Shown here piece after piece: positions 1 through 16,400 of a DNA stretch of 64,000 nt; position 1 is the stretch's first letter; every line of letters begins with the position of its first letter. The DNA comes from Antennarius striatus (Eukaryota; Chordata; Actinopteri; Lophiiformes; Antennariidae), in contig NC_090795.1 of NCBI RefSeq assembly GCF_040054535.1, positions 6,846,001-6,910,000 on the forward strand. The letters are read 5' to 3'. The translations under genes and the position numbers were made by a program. The notes under the pieces are model-generated. The model searched no databases. It saw only the letters and a program-made list of their open reading frames with translations, and had not been told where the DNA came from.

Positions 1-372
1 GGTCATTATCACCTCAGCCGAACTGGTTTGACTGGGTGAGAGACGCTGGAGGAAGTGGAATCAAACAAATGAACCGAAACAGTATGAGTTTAACACTCTC
101 TTTCGTTGAATGGAAAGATCCGCACATTTGTGTCCAACAGTTAAAAAAATATTATACATATGCGAAGCGCGTAAAAGCGCAGCGTCGCAGCCTCATGGCA
201 CCACTTGCAAAGATCTTCTGCGATCGTGTCTGGCTGACTGCGACCATCCATCGAGGCGGTTAGCCAACAAAAACAAGATAATGAAAGATTTGAGAAGCTG
301 TTAAACGTGTACTTTCATACAACTCCAACGTGCGCACATCCACGCTGAGGCTTTGCGTTTACGGTCACTTAC

Positions 373-560
373 CTGACGCGGAGTGGACCCAGTGTCTCGG
401 TTTTTAGTAACCTCTGATCGCGTTAAAAACAAGCCAGGAAAAAAGAAAACAAAAAACACCTGAGAGTTCCGAGGGCGGGAAAGTCAATAGTGTTGCAGGT
501 GTATCTCATCCCGCCAAGAGGAGCATACCTTGAGGGAGTCGTCACCTCATTGGCGACGGT
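373..560 (-). other. Possible first exon of a neighbouring minus-strand gene
   Basis: Read on the minus strand, the sequence ends in CAG followed at 372 by GTAAGT, a full-consensus splice donor. It lies in a moderately CpG-rich stretch next to the 3' end of atp6v1a. No long reading frame fits, so this would be a non-coding first exon whose gene continues left of base 1; bases 1-372 would then be its intron. In human the gene after ATP6V1A, on the same strand, is GRAMD1C, which makes that the natural guess. This is inference from one splice site and synteny; the upper end is arbitrary. Confidence 0.3.
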
Positions 561-859
561 CATTGGTCATCCTACCTGGTGAAAGCTCGAAAATGGACTC
601 ACTTCATTTCCTCACCCATCCTCCAGCTGTGGATAACTATAGTGAAACAGTGCTGTGTGTTTTTCAATAACTTACCCCACACAGATTGACTGCAACGCTT
701 AAAATAGCTCCCCCAAACACACACACTCAAATAATTGAAAGCAGTTTGAAATGATTTCAAAATATCCTCAAGGGAGGGTGCCGGTGTGTTTGACATGCAG
801 TGAGACCAGTTCTGCAGCTTTGACGACAGCATGAGAAGTCAAACAGACACACAACACGT

Positions 860-1456
860 CATTTGTTTCCCCCATGTTTAATTCTTTGGGAACAACATGA
901 TGAAAGTCGTGGACGGAAGAGTCCAATGCCTACACATTCACACAGCAAACTACACAACACTGCACAGCGTGAAACACAACCATAAAAACAAAAAAGAACA
1001 GCGAAGCCTTAACATCAACACCGCTGTCAATAAATAGACGGATCTTATTAAATTTATGTTCAATACTCTTCTGTACAGGTGGTTTATGAATTACAATACA
1101 TCAAGAAAACAACCGTCTCCAGGAAGGGCATCACGACCGAACGCACACACAAATTATGTAAACAGAGAAAGGAAGAGATGAGGGGAAAGGTCCTTCTTTC
1201 ATACAGACATGAAATCTCCACTCAGTGATCATGCAGAGGATCCAGAGAATGCCGACACAAGGCAACAGATAACAATGAATACAGTACATCTTTCTCTTTT
1301 GCCTCCACCTGAAAATGCACACGCACACACTCACAGGAAGAAAAAAAAAGGAGCACAGGGGAGCACATAAGTTTTTGGGGATACAGGGAGGTGGAATGTG
1401 ATTCAGCAGTGGAGGGCTCAGAGATGAAAACCCGAAAGGTAGGGAGAGGTGGGAGC
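860..1456 (-). other. atp6v1a: 3' untranslated region of atp6v1a
   Basis: This follows the TAG stop of atp6v1a on the minus strand. It has no coding frame of interest. A minus-strand ATTAAA-type poly(A) signal is at 877-882, so cleavage near 855-865 is likely. The exact end is inferred; no consensus AATAAA was found closer to the stop. Confidence 0.55.
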
Positions 1457-5904
<4,448 letters not shown>

Positions 5905-8073
5905 CTTTACAGATATCTAGTAGGGCAACTGCAGGGAGAGAAGACAGGACCAGAATAACGTGAGGGGGACGTCAGGCAACAGAGAGCTGAAGGGAGAGAG
6001 AAAATTAATCAGAGGATTTTTGCAGATGAGGGATGATCTCCTTCATAACAGTCACTTTCAGCAACTTCAGTGGTATTTACATTTTAATTATCGAGCACTT
6101 ATAAACAACCATGAAGCGACTGTGTGTGACAGTACTTTCATTAGTTACAATTGACTGCATTACAGGCCAGCATGTAGAACAAATATTACTTAAGATAAAA
6201 TAAAAAATCAATAACAATGGAGAGAACTCAAGCATTATATGATGCAAAATGAGGCATCAGGCCGGCTTCAGACATAAAGGCGTGACAGGTATGCTTTGGC
6301 TAATTCTTATAGAAAACCAAGTTTTCTATAAGAAAGCAAAGCTCACCTGCAACTGTCACCTTCAGCTTTAGATTCAACACTAAATAACTTCAGTACAGAT
6401 TTAAAACAAGTCAAATATAATATCAGCATCACAGAAAAAGATGTGAAATAAAATAATTAAATTTAATTGTTGGCAACAGAACGGAACGGACACTACGTTA
6501 ACACCATTTGATCACATGACCGACTCAAACACGGCTTCCACCAGTCGTGACATAAACCCCTCCCCACGCAGAGCTCACTGCAGATGCTCTCCTCACAATA
6601 AAAACGGCTTCATCGGCCACACACAATTTACATTATTAATGATTCAACGTGCTCACGCTTCTTAAATGTGTTTCACCATTTCTCAGGTTTCATCTGACAG
6701 CATCATCAGATGCGGTGTTCCACACGTATGCCCTTTTCTTGTCCTTCCCAGAGATGCCCTGATCTTCCTGTTTACGCTAGGCTGATTAGCCCATCTGTGC
6801 AGGCGCACAGCAGCGACTCCTACAGGTCAATATAGGAATTACAGGAAGGTGTCACCACTCTTCCAGCTTTCTGCTTTCATTTTGCACTGATGTGTTATTA
6901 TCTCAATTTACATGGATAACTGAAATACTTAAGTACTTATGTTCAACCTTGAATAATTATTATTTATGACTGTCACACAAAAAATATCACAATCACAATG
7001 ACTACCAGATTGTTAAATTGCTGTATTCATTCCAATTCGACAGGAGAACTGACACTCGACTTTTGATCATATGATTTTTAGGCACATGACTGGCGGCTGT
7101 AGGAACCCTTTAAGGAAGTGGAAAACTAGTATGGTGAAAAACTGGGAAGTCCAAATCACGTGTGGAAACAAAAACTAATTTTTCTGACCACAATCCGCAA
7201 CATAAAATGGGAATGGGGTTTTCCAAACAGAATACCATCTTTCATTATTACACTCGTTCGGTGTTATGTTGGCAAATTCGAGATAGATGGTAAAGAAAGC
7301 TGGGGGTCTCCCATCTGTTTTCATTCAATGTATAAATGCAATGCTAGAGAAATATGGCATTTAAAGCGGACAGAGACGATTAAAATCGTCCTGTGTTCGT
7401 CTGTGCTTTCTGTAAATGAAGAATGAACGCGGGGTATTTTTTCGTATTTGATTATTTAGATATTCGCGCAAAAATAGGCTCACAAATGTTACACGAAAGT
7501 GTGATCCCTCGGAACCCCCTGACACTGTGACGTTAATTACAAAAACCCGGAATTGACAGATTGCTGATTTAACGTGGAAACACATACAAACAGTCGCTGT
7601 CATGTGCACCATATGGTACATAATGGGCACTGGGACACTGCTAGGAAATTTAATATTCAGTTTGATATCTTTCCTTAAAAAACTGTACCTGAGCTAGCTT
7701 AACACACACAGAGAGATAAGAATAATCCAAGCAGAAAACCATCAGAAGAAATATCTGCTCCGTCCGATGTTATGAGAACTAAAAACAACGTTAGCTAGCT
7801 GTCCATTAATCGGTATTATAAAGCGATAGCTATACTAATAGCTCGGCCTGGTTGAAATTCGCTGGCTCCACCGTTTTGGTGCAACGGAATAGCTGAAGTG
7901 TAACGTTAACAACATTTTTAAAAAGCCATTTTTAGTGTGAAATGTTGAAACTCTGGAGCGCAGTAAAAATGAAGCTTTTTTAAAATAGTTACCGTCTGGT
8001 TGTGAGGCTGCGGGTCACTGTCTTGAATCTGGAGAGAAACGATGGTTGCTGCGATGCGTGACAGCAGGCTGAG

Positions 8074-8083
8074 GTCAGCTGAC
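8074..8083. promoter_or_regulatory. Palindromic E-box decamer in atp6v1a exon 1
   Basis: The decamer GTCAGCTGAC is a perfect palindrome. It matches the flanks of the TFEB/CLEAR consensus GTCACGTGAC, but the core is CAGCTG instead of CACGTG. V-ATPase genes are established CLEAR-network targets. Whether this variant is bound is unknown. Confidence 0.3.
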
Positions 8084-8126
8084 TTCATTCACTCGCTTTC
8101 GGTGTTACCGATGGGCTAAAGCTACC

Positions 8127-8137
8127 GCCGCCATTTT
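8127..8137 (-). promoter_or_regulatory. YY1-type element at the atp6v1a start region
   Basis: The minus strand reads AAAATGGCGGC, the standard YY1 initiator-proximal motif, usually found just downstream of the start site of broadly expressed genes. It is followed upstream by a GC-rich CCGCCCC segment. This supports placing the atp6v1a start near 8140-8150. Confidence 0.55.
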
Positions 8138-8139
8138 GG

Positions 8140-8700
8140 ATCCGCCCCGTGACGACTGCAAAGATCTACAAATACTGTGGATTGGAGATCGATCGCCGTA
8201 TCCCTAAATTTGTAAATCGTTTGAATAATAATTAATTGCACCACAAGAACGCTGTGAAAATTTTTGTAGACTATTCTACACACAGCCTTACACTGTACCA
8301 TTTTTCATTCACAGCATATATCCAAAAGAGCAGTTATGTCTAATTTAATAAATTAATTGCAGCAACGCTTGAACCAAGATGAAGGCGACTTCGCCGACAA
8401 ATTCCTGTCAATAATATTTTATTATATTCTCTATCATAGTCTAAAATATGAATATGATAAAAATTTGAAATTTAACACGTCCACGTGTTGTATTAAATAT
8501 GTCCTTCTAAATTGTATAGCTGTTAAAGAACAGCTTCTCTGTTTTGAATTACATTGTGACTCTCCCTTAACAGAGAGCGTCAGTTGAGTTTGTCCTGAGA
8601 GACCAAACTCAGGGACCATAACAACAACGCAGTTGTGTCAGTGCGCATGCGGGGGTCAGGGTTGACACTCTCCACACAGTCGTGGAAGGAGTGCGGCGGC
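8140..8700. promoter_or_regulatory. Bidirectional promoter between atp6v1a and naa50
   Basis: The two genes are transcribed away from each other, with about 500-550 bp between their likely start regions. The segment holds a CACGTG E-box at 8482-8487 and an NRF1-type element at 8642-8651. Its middle is AT-rich and its two ends are GC-richer, as expected for two core promoters back to back. Start sites are inferred. Confidence 0.6.
8642..8651 (+). promoter_or_regulatory. NRF1-type motif upstream of naa50
   Basis: TGCGCATGCG matches the NRF1 palindromic consensus. It lies about 200 bp before the naa50 start codon, in a GC-rich local context. NRF1 sites are common in promoters of housekeeping genes. 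Confidence 0.5.
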
Positions 8701-8849
8701 TAAGCTAACTGTAACCACTGAAACTAGCTACATGTGGAGGGTAAAACGGGACGCATCCCCGACCCTAACTTTCTCAAAATTCCTCTATTTTACCCCAAAT
8801 AACTGTTAAGTTTGGCCTAATCGAAAATTAAGGATATTATCTGTTTACA

Positions 8850-11330
8850 ATGAAAGGGTGAGTGTAACCTTTTGAATCACGAATAAGTAGCTTAGCGCGA
8901 CTAAAGTTTTTCATGTCTATTTTTTTTCTACAAGGGGAGGCGGGGAGGAGACGTCGAGGCTAGCTAGCTTGCTACGCTACTTTTATTTAGGTTTAGGACG
9001 AAACATACATATGACAGCACAATTACTACAAATGTTTTCGCACCGATAGTCTTGTTGAGTTGAGACGCGTGTCTGTCCGAACTGATAGCGACAAGCAAAG
9101 CTAACATGCTAGCTGCAATTTGGAAGCTGAGTCAGTAAGCCCACCTTAGCCAAGCTATAGAGGCAGACCTTGACTCCCATGTAAATTCTGTTCTCTTCAA
9201 ATACAACATATGAATTTCTGCAGCAGTAAGGAGTAAAGTCAATTAACGTAACGTAAAGACGAGTGACCGTATTATTACAAGACCTGACATCAACTCCAGA
9301 GTTTGTACCAGCTTGTTTTGTGTAACCTGACATGTGTGAACCAACTTAAACGCACATTAGCAGTAATGTTGTAACGCATTTTGAATTAAGAACTTCATCT
9401 TTTTTAATTATTCGGGTAAAATTTCACAGATATTCTAGTTGTAAGTGTACTGATGCTGGCACTGTAAACACGTGATCAACAGCTGTTTTTTTGGATGTGT
9501 AGTCTCCTATAAATACCTCAAGTGAACCCTGTCAACCACACACACTGGATAGTTGTGCTTTTTTCACTTAGCTGCATACTTCCAAGTTACTGTAATGACT
9601 TGATTTTAACAAGTGTTATAGCTGTTTTAAGTAATCGCAAGCTTCACGTCTATGTGTTGTTGGAAGGCAGATTTAGTATGGTTTTGTCTGGTACCAGGAA
9701 GTATTGTGCAGCCTGTCATTGCACTGTGTGATACTCAAACTTAATCTGAATTGTTTGTCCTGATTTTGAGATATGATGGAAGGACTGCAACTTTATGATT
9801 TAAAAAAACCCAACTATTATACCATCATAAGTTTTGTAAATCAACTTAAAAGTTTATGTTTAATATGCATAAATATAACAAACATTTGTTGTTACTGAAA
9901 TTAGCACAGGAAAGGCATAATGTCATATTTGGGAACTGGAAGAGGTCCGCTTATTTTTTTTTTTTTTAAAAACTTAAACGTAAACCTAATTTTCAGTCAG
10001 TTGAGTAATTAAAGTGGTTGATAGCTCCAGATTCAGAGTCACTGTTTATTCAGTGAAGACAGTGTATTATGGCAGGGTTGTTTGTTTTTTTCGAGTACTC
10101 TTGATTCTTAAGCAAAATTCCAAAGTTACCAAATACCTGTTTCATTTTTATGACATTACGATTCAAATGATCCTTAACAATTTGACTGTTCATTTGACCG
10201 TTTTGCTCTTGTTCCAGTAGCCGGATCGAGCTGGGGGATGTTACACCCCACAACATTAAGCAGCTGAAGCGCCTGAACCAGGTCATTTTCCCTGTGAGCT
10301 ACAATGACAAGTTTTACAAAGATGTGTTGGAAGTTGGTGAGCTTGCAAAGCTAGGTAAGTACCATCACGTACATTCCTGCTCCAACATTCCTGGAAACAA
10401 TTGTTAAGAAAATCACAAAGCTAGTTTATTTCTTAAATAACATATTAAAGGGGAAGTCAGACTTCAATTCTTAGTCACTGAATCATTTTGGATTTTGCAA
10501 CGCCATGCATCCATATGCATGTCCTTATTGATTGCACTGTCATGAAACTTTCACATTTCCACCCTCGGCAGCCAGTCATGTCTTTGTAATGCAGATTAGT
10601 GAAGATTCCCTCTTTTTTGACATTTAAATCTTTCTTCCTCTGTCATTCAGCATACTTCAATGACATTGCAGTGGGTGCTGTGTGCTGCAGAGTTGACCAC
10701 TCACAGAACCAGAAGAGGCTGTACATTATGACACTCGGCTGTCTAGCCCCTTACCGTAGACTTGGAATTGGTAAGGAGTTCCTTGTCTTGAGATGATGTT
10801 GCAGTGCATCTTGCAATCTTGTGTTTCATTGGTCTGACTTACCCTTTGTATTTTGTTTTCAGGTACAAAGATGCTGAATCATGTGCTTAACATATGTGAG
10901 AAGGACGGCACTTTTGACAATATTTACCTGTGAGTGTATAAAAGCAGAAGATGCATGAAACATTTTTGTTGGTGATCTGATTCTGCATTGAGAACATGGT
11001 TTCAATTTAGATTACTGGTAATTTTAAAAAAAATTAACAAAAACTGATCAGTTTTGCAGATTATTTCATCTTGAGTGTGAAAATAATTCATTCCATTGTT
11101 ACTTTTTGTTTTAGCACTATTACTGACTAACTTACTTTATTCCCTCCCACAGTCATGTGCAGATCAGCAATGAGTCAGCAATTTACTTTTACCAGAAGTT
11201 TGGCTTTGAGATCATCGAAACAAAAAAGAATTACTACAAGAGGATAGAGCCCGCAGATGCCCATGTGTTGCAGAAGAGTCTGCGCAGCCCATGTGCGGTG
11301 CCCACCGGAGAGCTTCAGAAGGCAGAGTAG
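8850..11330 (+). CDS. naa50: N-alpha-acetyltransferase 50 (NatE catalytic subunit)
   Basis: GNAT-family enzyme that moves acetyl from acetyl-CoA to the N-terminal methionine of nascent proteins. It works with the NatA complex on ribosomes and is needed for sister-chromatid cohesion (the San orthologue). Coding exons: 8850-8857, 10218-10354, 10651-10770, 10863-10929, 11153-11330, in all 510 nt or 169 aa plus stop, the length of human NAA50. The first coding exon carries only eight coding bases (ATG AAA GG). The protein continues SRIELGDVTPHNIKQLKRLN and has the acetyl-CoA loop RRLGIG at about residue 85, then HVQISNES and FGFEIIETKKNYYKRIEP. The last 20 or so residues diverge from the mammalian sequence as I remember it, as expected for this tail. 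All splice sites are GT-AG. Confidence 0.96.
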
Positions 11331-12520
11331 GGGCAGAGCTTTTGGAAAGAGCAGATGTGCCTGCCGCCACAGAAACAGAACTGTGACATGTGCCCCAGGG
11401 TCAACACATTCAACACTTTCTACAAAGGACACTAAAAAGAGAAAACAAATTTAAAGTACAAAAAATGCTGCATTTATTTTACAAAGTCGTCCCCTTTAAT
11501 TTATTTCATATTTTGTTCTTCATACAAAAGATTGGAAAATGTCAAAAAGCTCGAGTCTCCAAGTTCAGTTTTAGATTCGGTGATGGGGAGTTTGTAGTGT
11601 GTTCAAATCATTCGGTTTGTGTTTGAGTTGTTTTATGCAATTATAAAGCTAATGGGGGCATATCTATACTGTTGAACAACAGAAGTTGGTTTGAAACTGT
11701 AAAAGTTTTTGAAAAACTATCACTGATACACATGTCCCAGGTGGTCAGCTTGGAGTGATGCTTTGAGTTGTTACGTGGAACAATTGAGACTATTCCCTTG
11801 CCATGGGATTTGTGTCTGACAAGTTTGTTTATGTCATGCGCAAAGGGAAAAGCAGAAATCCATCTCTTCATTACAGGAAGAAGGAAGGCTCAACGGTTCT
11901 GAGGTGGTGGGAAAACGTGTTCACCACTCATAATTTTTGAATAACTTTGTTTTCCAGCCTGATAATTTAATTCCTCTTCAACTGTTCTTTTTATTTCTTG
12001 CATACTGATGGCAAACGGTTCAGAGGTTCTCCTGGGGTTATTAAAAAAAATGAAAATATTTCTGAAAGACAAACTATTGTATTGAATGTGCAGCAAAGGG
12101 TGTTCTGCATTTGTGAGGGATGCTCAAATAACAGTGTATTGGTTGATGGAAATAAGATTTGGGCATTAGCTTCAGGAGAAATTTAAAGGTGTCTGAGAGA
12201 CATCTTAACCTTATTGTCTTTGGAAACTTATGCAGCCAATCGCTGGAAATAGTCTCAAACTTCCTGGCTCAGCTGGCTACTGTTACTCATGCCTTCATTA
12301 GGTTTAAAGTTTGATGTTCTGCAGAGGCTGGAAGTTTTGGTATGGTCTTTTGAACAGTGTTTTACCCCAAGGAAGCTCTGACCCCTCTGCATGCAAGGAG
12401 AGTTGTCCTCTTCTTTGTAGTATAAGCATGTTTTTCCTTTGAAGAACTTTTATCTTTTCTGGAGCTCTATATTGTAAGACTTTTTAACGTCTGAATAAAG
12501 GAATTACTATTTGCAGTAAA
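11331..12520 (+). other. naa50: 3' untranslated region of naa50
   Basis: About 1.2 kb of AT-rich non-coding sequence after the TAG stop, ending shortly after a canonical AATAAA. No other gene was recognised inside. Small open frames on either strand here have no family resemblance. Confidence 0.75.
12494..12499 (+). terminator. naa50: Poly(A) signal of naa50
   Basis: AATAAA lies in CTGAATAAAGG, followed by a T-rich stretch within 30 bp. It is the only consensus signal placed suitably between the naa50 stop and the usf3 promoter. Confidence 0.75.
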
Positions 12521-12659
12521 AATTATTGTGGATCTCTTCTGCTTCATGTATGTGGTGTATGTGGCTTCACTAAAATACACAAGTTTATGCTGTAAAATCA
12601 AATCACTTACTACGTATTATACCCCCACAGCATGTCCAAGTAAACCCGACCCTGAATGC

Positions 12660-12780
12660 CCCTTTGAGCAGCCCAATTGGTTGAAATTCGCAACATGTGA
12701 AATGTGATTGGTCGCCATCTCCGCTAAGGCCCGCCCTTTACCGCTCTTAGTTAGGTGGAGCAAGATTGTTTTGAGAGATG
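12660..12780 (+). promoter_or_regulatory. usf3: usf3 promoter with paired CCAAT boxes
   Basis: CCAAT and its reverse form overlap at 12673-12680 (CCAATTGG). A second reverse CCAAT (ATTGG) at 12707-12711 is followed at once by CGCCAT, a YY1-type core. These lie 100-180 bp before the inferred usf3 first exon. NF-Y boxes at this distance are typical of TATA-less promoters. The spacing to the naa50 poly(A) signal is only about 160-250 bp. Confidence 0.5.
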
Positions 12781-13456
12781 AGCTGAATGCCTTGCTTGCT
12801 TTCTAGTGGACTCCCATCTCAAAGTTGTTGCTGGGACTGACCGCCTCCAAAATGCAGAGAGTAGAGGTGAGTGGGAACTGTCGTCTGTTTACGGAATTTA
12901 TACAACAGGGACGTGAAGAAATAACCCGTGAACTTGCCTCACAATTATGTCGGTAACGGCAAAGAGCTAATACAGCTATTAGCCTGCGAGCTATCAGAAA
13001 GCTAGCTGAACATGGAATTGCCAATGTTTCTGTTTTTTGTTGTAGCTGAGCGATGGGAGATTTATCTGATCGTCATTCTGTAAGCGTTAGGATCAGAAAT
13101 ACCAACTGATCACGCCATTGTTAAACGATCTGCAATTGTGGTGTAGTCTATCGCTAACATAGTTTAGGTTAGCTGCGAAGCTAATTATGTTAATCTACAC
13201 CCCACTGCAGTTTGTTAGCATGTAGTAATTTAGTTGTTAGAAGGTTCGATTGATCTATTATAAGGTCTTTTGACTGTCTTGTGCAAAATTACATGTCATT
13301 ATTGTAACTGAGTACTTATAGGGTGTCATACTTTTCAACTGTCGTCATATTGATGTCAAATATTTTATGTTTTCGTTGCAGGACAGAAACAGAAAGGAAT
13401 TAGGTTCCACCTGTTAAATGTGTTGACCTTATCATACAGGCAGCTGTTAGTACAGG
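12770..13456 (+). other. usf3: usf3 5' UTR exons 1-2 with an upstream ORF
   Basis: Non-coding exon 1 ends at 12866 (GAG|GTGAGT). Exon 2 begins at 13382 after TTCGTTGCAG. Joined, they contain an upstream ATG at 12852 whose 16-codon frame crosses the junction and stops at 13415-13417, about 40 bases before the main ATG. Two shorter ATG-stop pairs are also present. Exon 1's 5' end is inferred. Confidence 0.6.
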
Positions 13457-16400
13457 ATGCCAGAGATGACTGAAACTCAGACACCTGGTCGTAAACCCAA
13501 GTAAGGAGATGTGTTTTATGCAGATTATCAGCAAAGGCACTAAATATGTATATGGTTGTAATAACAACTGAACTGTCATTTTATTTTCGCAGAAAGAAGA
13601 AAAACAAAGAATCACACAATGCAGGTAAAGTAATATCAAGCTATGAATCTGTTATAACTTTACTGCTTTGTGCACACGGTAGTTGTGTATTGTTGTTAAT
13701 TACATCCTGCTTCAAAACGGTGATGTGTTGTGATTGTCAGTGTTCGTCCATTCGTTAGTATGTCCACCAAATATCTTCACAATCATTGCAGACAGAAAGA
13801 TGAAACAAAAAGCACATTACTCGAGCAGCAAAGGGGATGAAAATGAGATGATGACATTGACTTTGAGAAAACTAGGTCAAGGTCAATTTTAAACTTTTAT
13901 ACACTCAGGAACCGGATAAGACAGAAAGACGAGGTAGAAGGCCAGTAGTGTTAGCAAGACCATAGATCAAAGCTAGTGCTTTGATCTACCAATGCACTAG
14001 CTTTGATTTAAGGTCAGAGCTAGTGCATAGCTTTGACCTACCCTGAAAGGTCAAAGGTATGCATTTGTCAGGTACTACTTTCAGGGTATCCTGACCTACC
14101 CTGGAAGTAGATCAAGGTATGTCACGGGATGTTGCAGTATCTGACTGCCTTGTTTAAGGTTTTTTTTTCTGCTGATGGTCTCAATCTAGCAACATTAAAG
14201 TTACTCTCTTCTTTATATAGTTGAGAGACACAGAAAAGAGAAGATCAATGCTGGGATTAACCGCATTGGTAATCTTCTACCTTGTTCCCCGGCTCTTAAA
14301 CAGGTAACACGTTTCTATTGCTGTTTATCTTGTCAGGAACATGATATTGTCAAATCAGTGATCCTGCTGGTCAATAAACTGGTTTGGCAAGTTGTAACAT
14401 CAAACCTCTCTCTGTTTATCCATAGAGTAAGAACATGATCTTGGACCAGGCTTTTCGCTACATCACTGAATTGAAGAAACAAAATGACACAATGCTTCTA
14501 GAAGGAGGAGATAAAGTCCAAGGTAAACATGAACAGAGAAATGTTAAATTTCAAGAATGGCAAAAAAAGGATCGACTCTTATCCAGATGAGAAGTGAAAT
14601 GTCTTCAACCAACCTTAAGCAATTCCAGTCGATGTTTTTTCTTTCGCTTTTTGTAATTTACCTCGACCTGGATGAGTAAGAACCTACACAGGCACCCTAA
14701 ATTTCATTTTGCATGAGTCCACATCTTGACCTCCACTTAGTTGTTTTATACTTGATGTTAGAAGAATGTTGCTGTTGGAGTACTTGGAGCTATTGAAGTA
14801 TATTTATGTACACTTGAATATCTGTGCATCCGTGCATATCTTGTTCTTTGTGCAGCTGAGGAGATACGTCGACTTCGACGTCAGCTGGAGGAGTTGAGAA
14901 GAGAGGGCGCTCACTACATTGAGCTTCTCAAAGCCCATGATATTAACATTCTGGAAGACCCCACTATTCATTGGAAAGGCAAACAGCGCTGTGCCAAGGT
15001 GGCAAAGGTGACCCCCACTCACCAACTCCCAAAGGGGATCATTGTTTATTCCAATGGAAACGTGATGTGTCCAGCAGGGAGGGAGACAAGCCCAGCTAAA
15101 CAACCTTCTGAAACACTAATCATTCAGCCACCATCTGAGGTCAGTGCAAGTTTGAGAGTTAATGGCGCCCTGCTCCAAGTTAATACGTCTTCCTCCACCC
15201 CTGCACTCCTGCCTGGCTCCACAACCAGTCCCACCCAACCAACAACGGGCCTCCGAATGATAGAGCATTGTGTAGTGGAGACACCAGCTGCAGCCCCCAC
15301 TCTTCCACCTTCTGTGTCTTACATCACCCTTCAGATCCCTGCGGCTGCCTCATCTTTGCCTCAGCAACCGCAACCTGCTGTCCCAGGCCCGACTCTCACC
15401 ATAGCATCCACTTCATCCTCACAGCTTCCCGGTGAAACCCTGACTCAGCCTATATCCAATCTAACTATGCTAACCCAGGCCGCATCCACGTCAGACGTTT
15501 GTTCTGGGGTCACACAAGACGCTGCTGTGAGGACAGTAAGCTACTCTTCTATCCCCAGCAGCCAAGCCTTCCTGAGAGCTGGAGCAGCAGGAAGCACACA
15601 GACTACCTGGACAACGCTGCAGATGGCAGGAAACACAGTACAGCCAGTCTGCCAGAGTCTCCCCACCCCAGAGGTCGTCAACACCACTCAGGCTGTCCAG
15701 CAGGTGACCGTGTGTCCGGTGGGTAATAAACCCGTTCAGCCCATTCAAGTGCAGATGCAACCACATGTGTCTGTGCAACAAGCGCCCATTACAGCCCACA
15801 TTCAAGCACAGTCCCTTCAGAGACCTCCCCAGTTACATCCGGCAGTCCTGAACCAGGCACAACCTCAGCCTGTCCTAGCCCCCCAAGCACAGAGTGCTGT
15901 CCTCCCTCAGGCAGCAATAGTCCCCCAGCAGGCCATGGTGGCCCACCCTGCTGCTGTGTCGCAGCCTCAGCCCGCTTTACTTCAACAAGCATCATTGGTT
16001 TCCCATCCACCAACTGCTCTCATACCCCAGCCTCAGCCTGCCTTGGTACCCCAGCCACAGGCCACCATGTTGCCCCTCCTTCAGACCATGCAGGTGCTTC
16101 AAGTCAACCCAACTATAGGGACGGCCTCAGGTGTAACAACCCCACAGAACACTAACAACCCCAGTGTGGTCATTCTGCAGCAGGCAGGCGCTTGCCCATC
16201 TCAGACAGTTGTAAGAGAGGAAATAACCAATCAGACCCCTTGTCAGCATATCGTTATCATCCAGGCACCCAATCAGGCAACGCCCGCCCCTCAGAATCCC
16301 CCGGTGGGTATAGTGCCTGCAGGCGTACCTGCAGCAGTCCCTGTTGTGTCCACTCAGACACCCACCACCAGCAGCCCCATACCTGCCACATCCTTACAGA

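Larger units (their letters stand above)
5905..8150 (-). other. atp6v1a: atp6v1a 5' UTR, first intron and non-coding exon 1
   Basis: The start-codon exon extends to 5928, where the minus strand reads CTCCCTGCAG, a good acceptor. The matching donor is at 7991-7992 (minus strand ...CAGACG|GTAACT), so exon 1 is about 7993-8150 and entirely non-coding. The 2.06-kb intron (5929-7992) holds no gene I can support. The transcription start is inferred from the GC-rich stretch and a YY1-type element near 8130. Confidence 0.65.
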
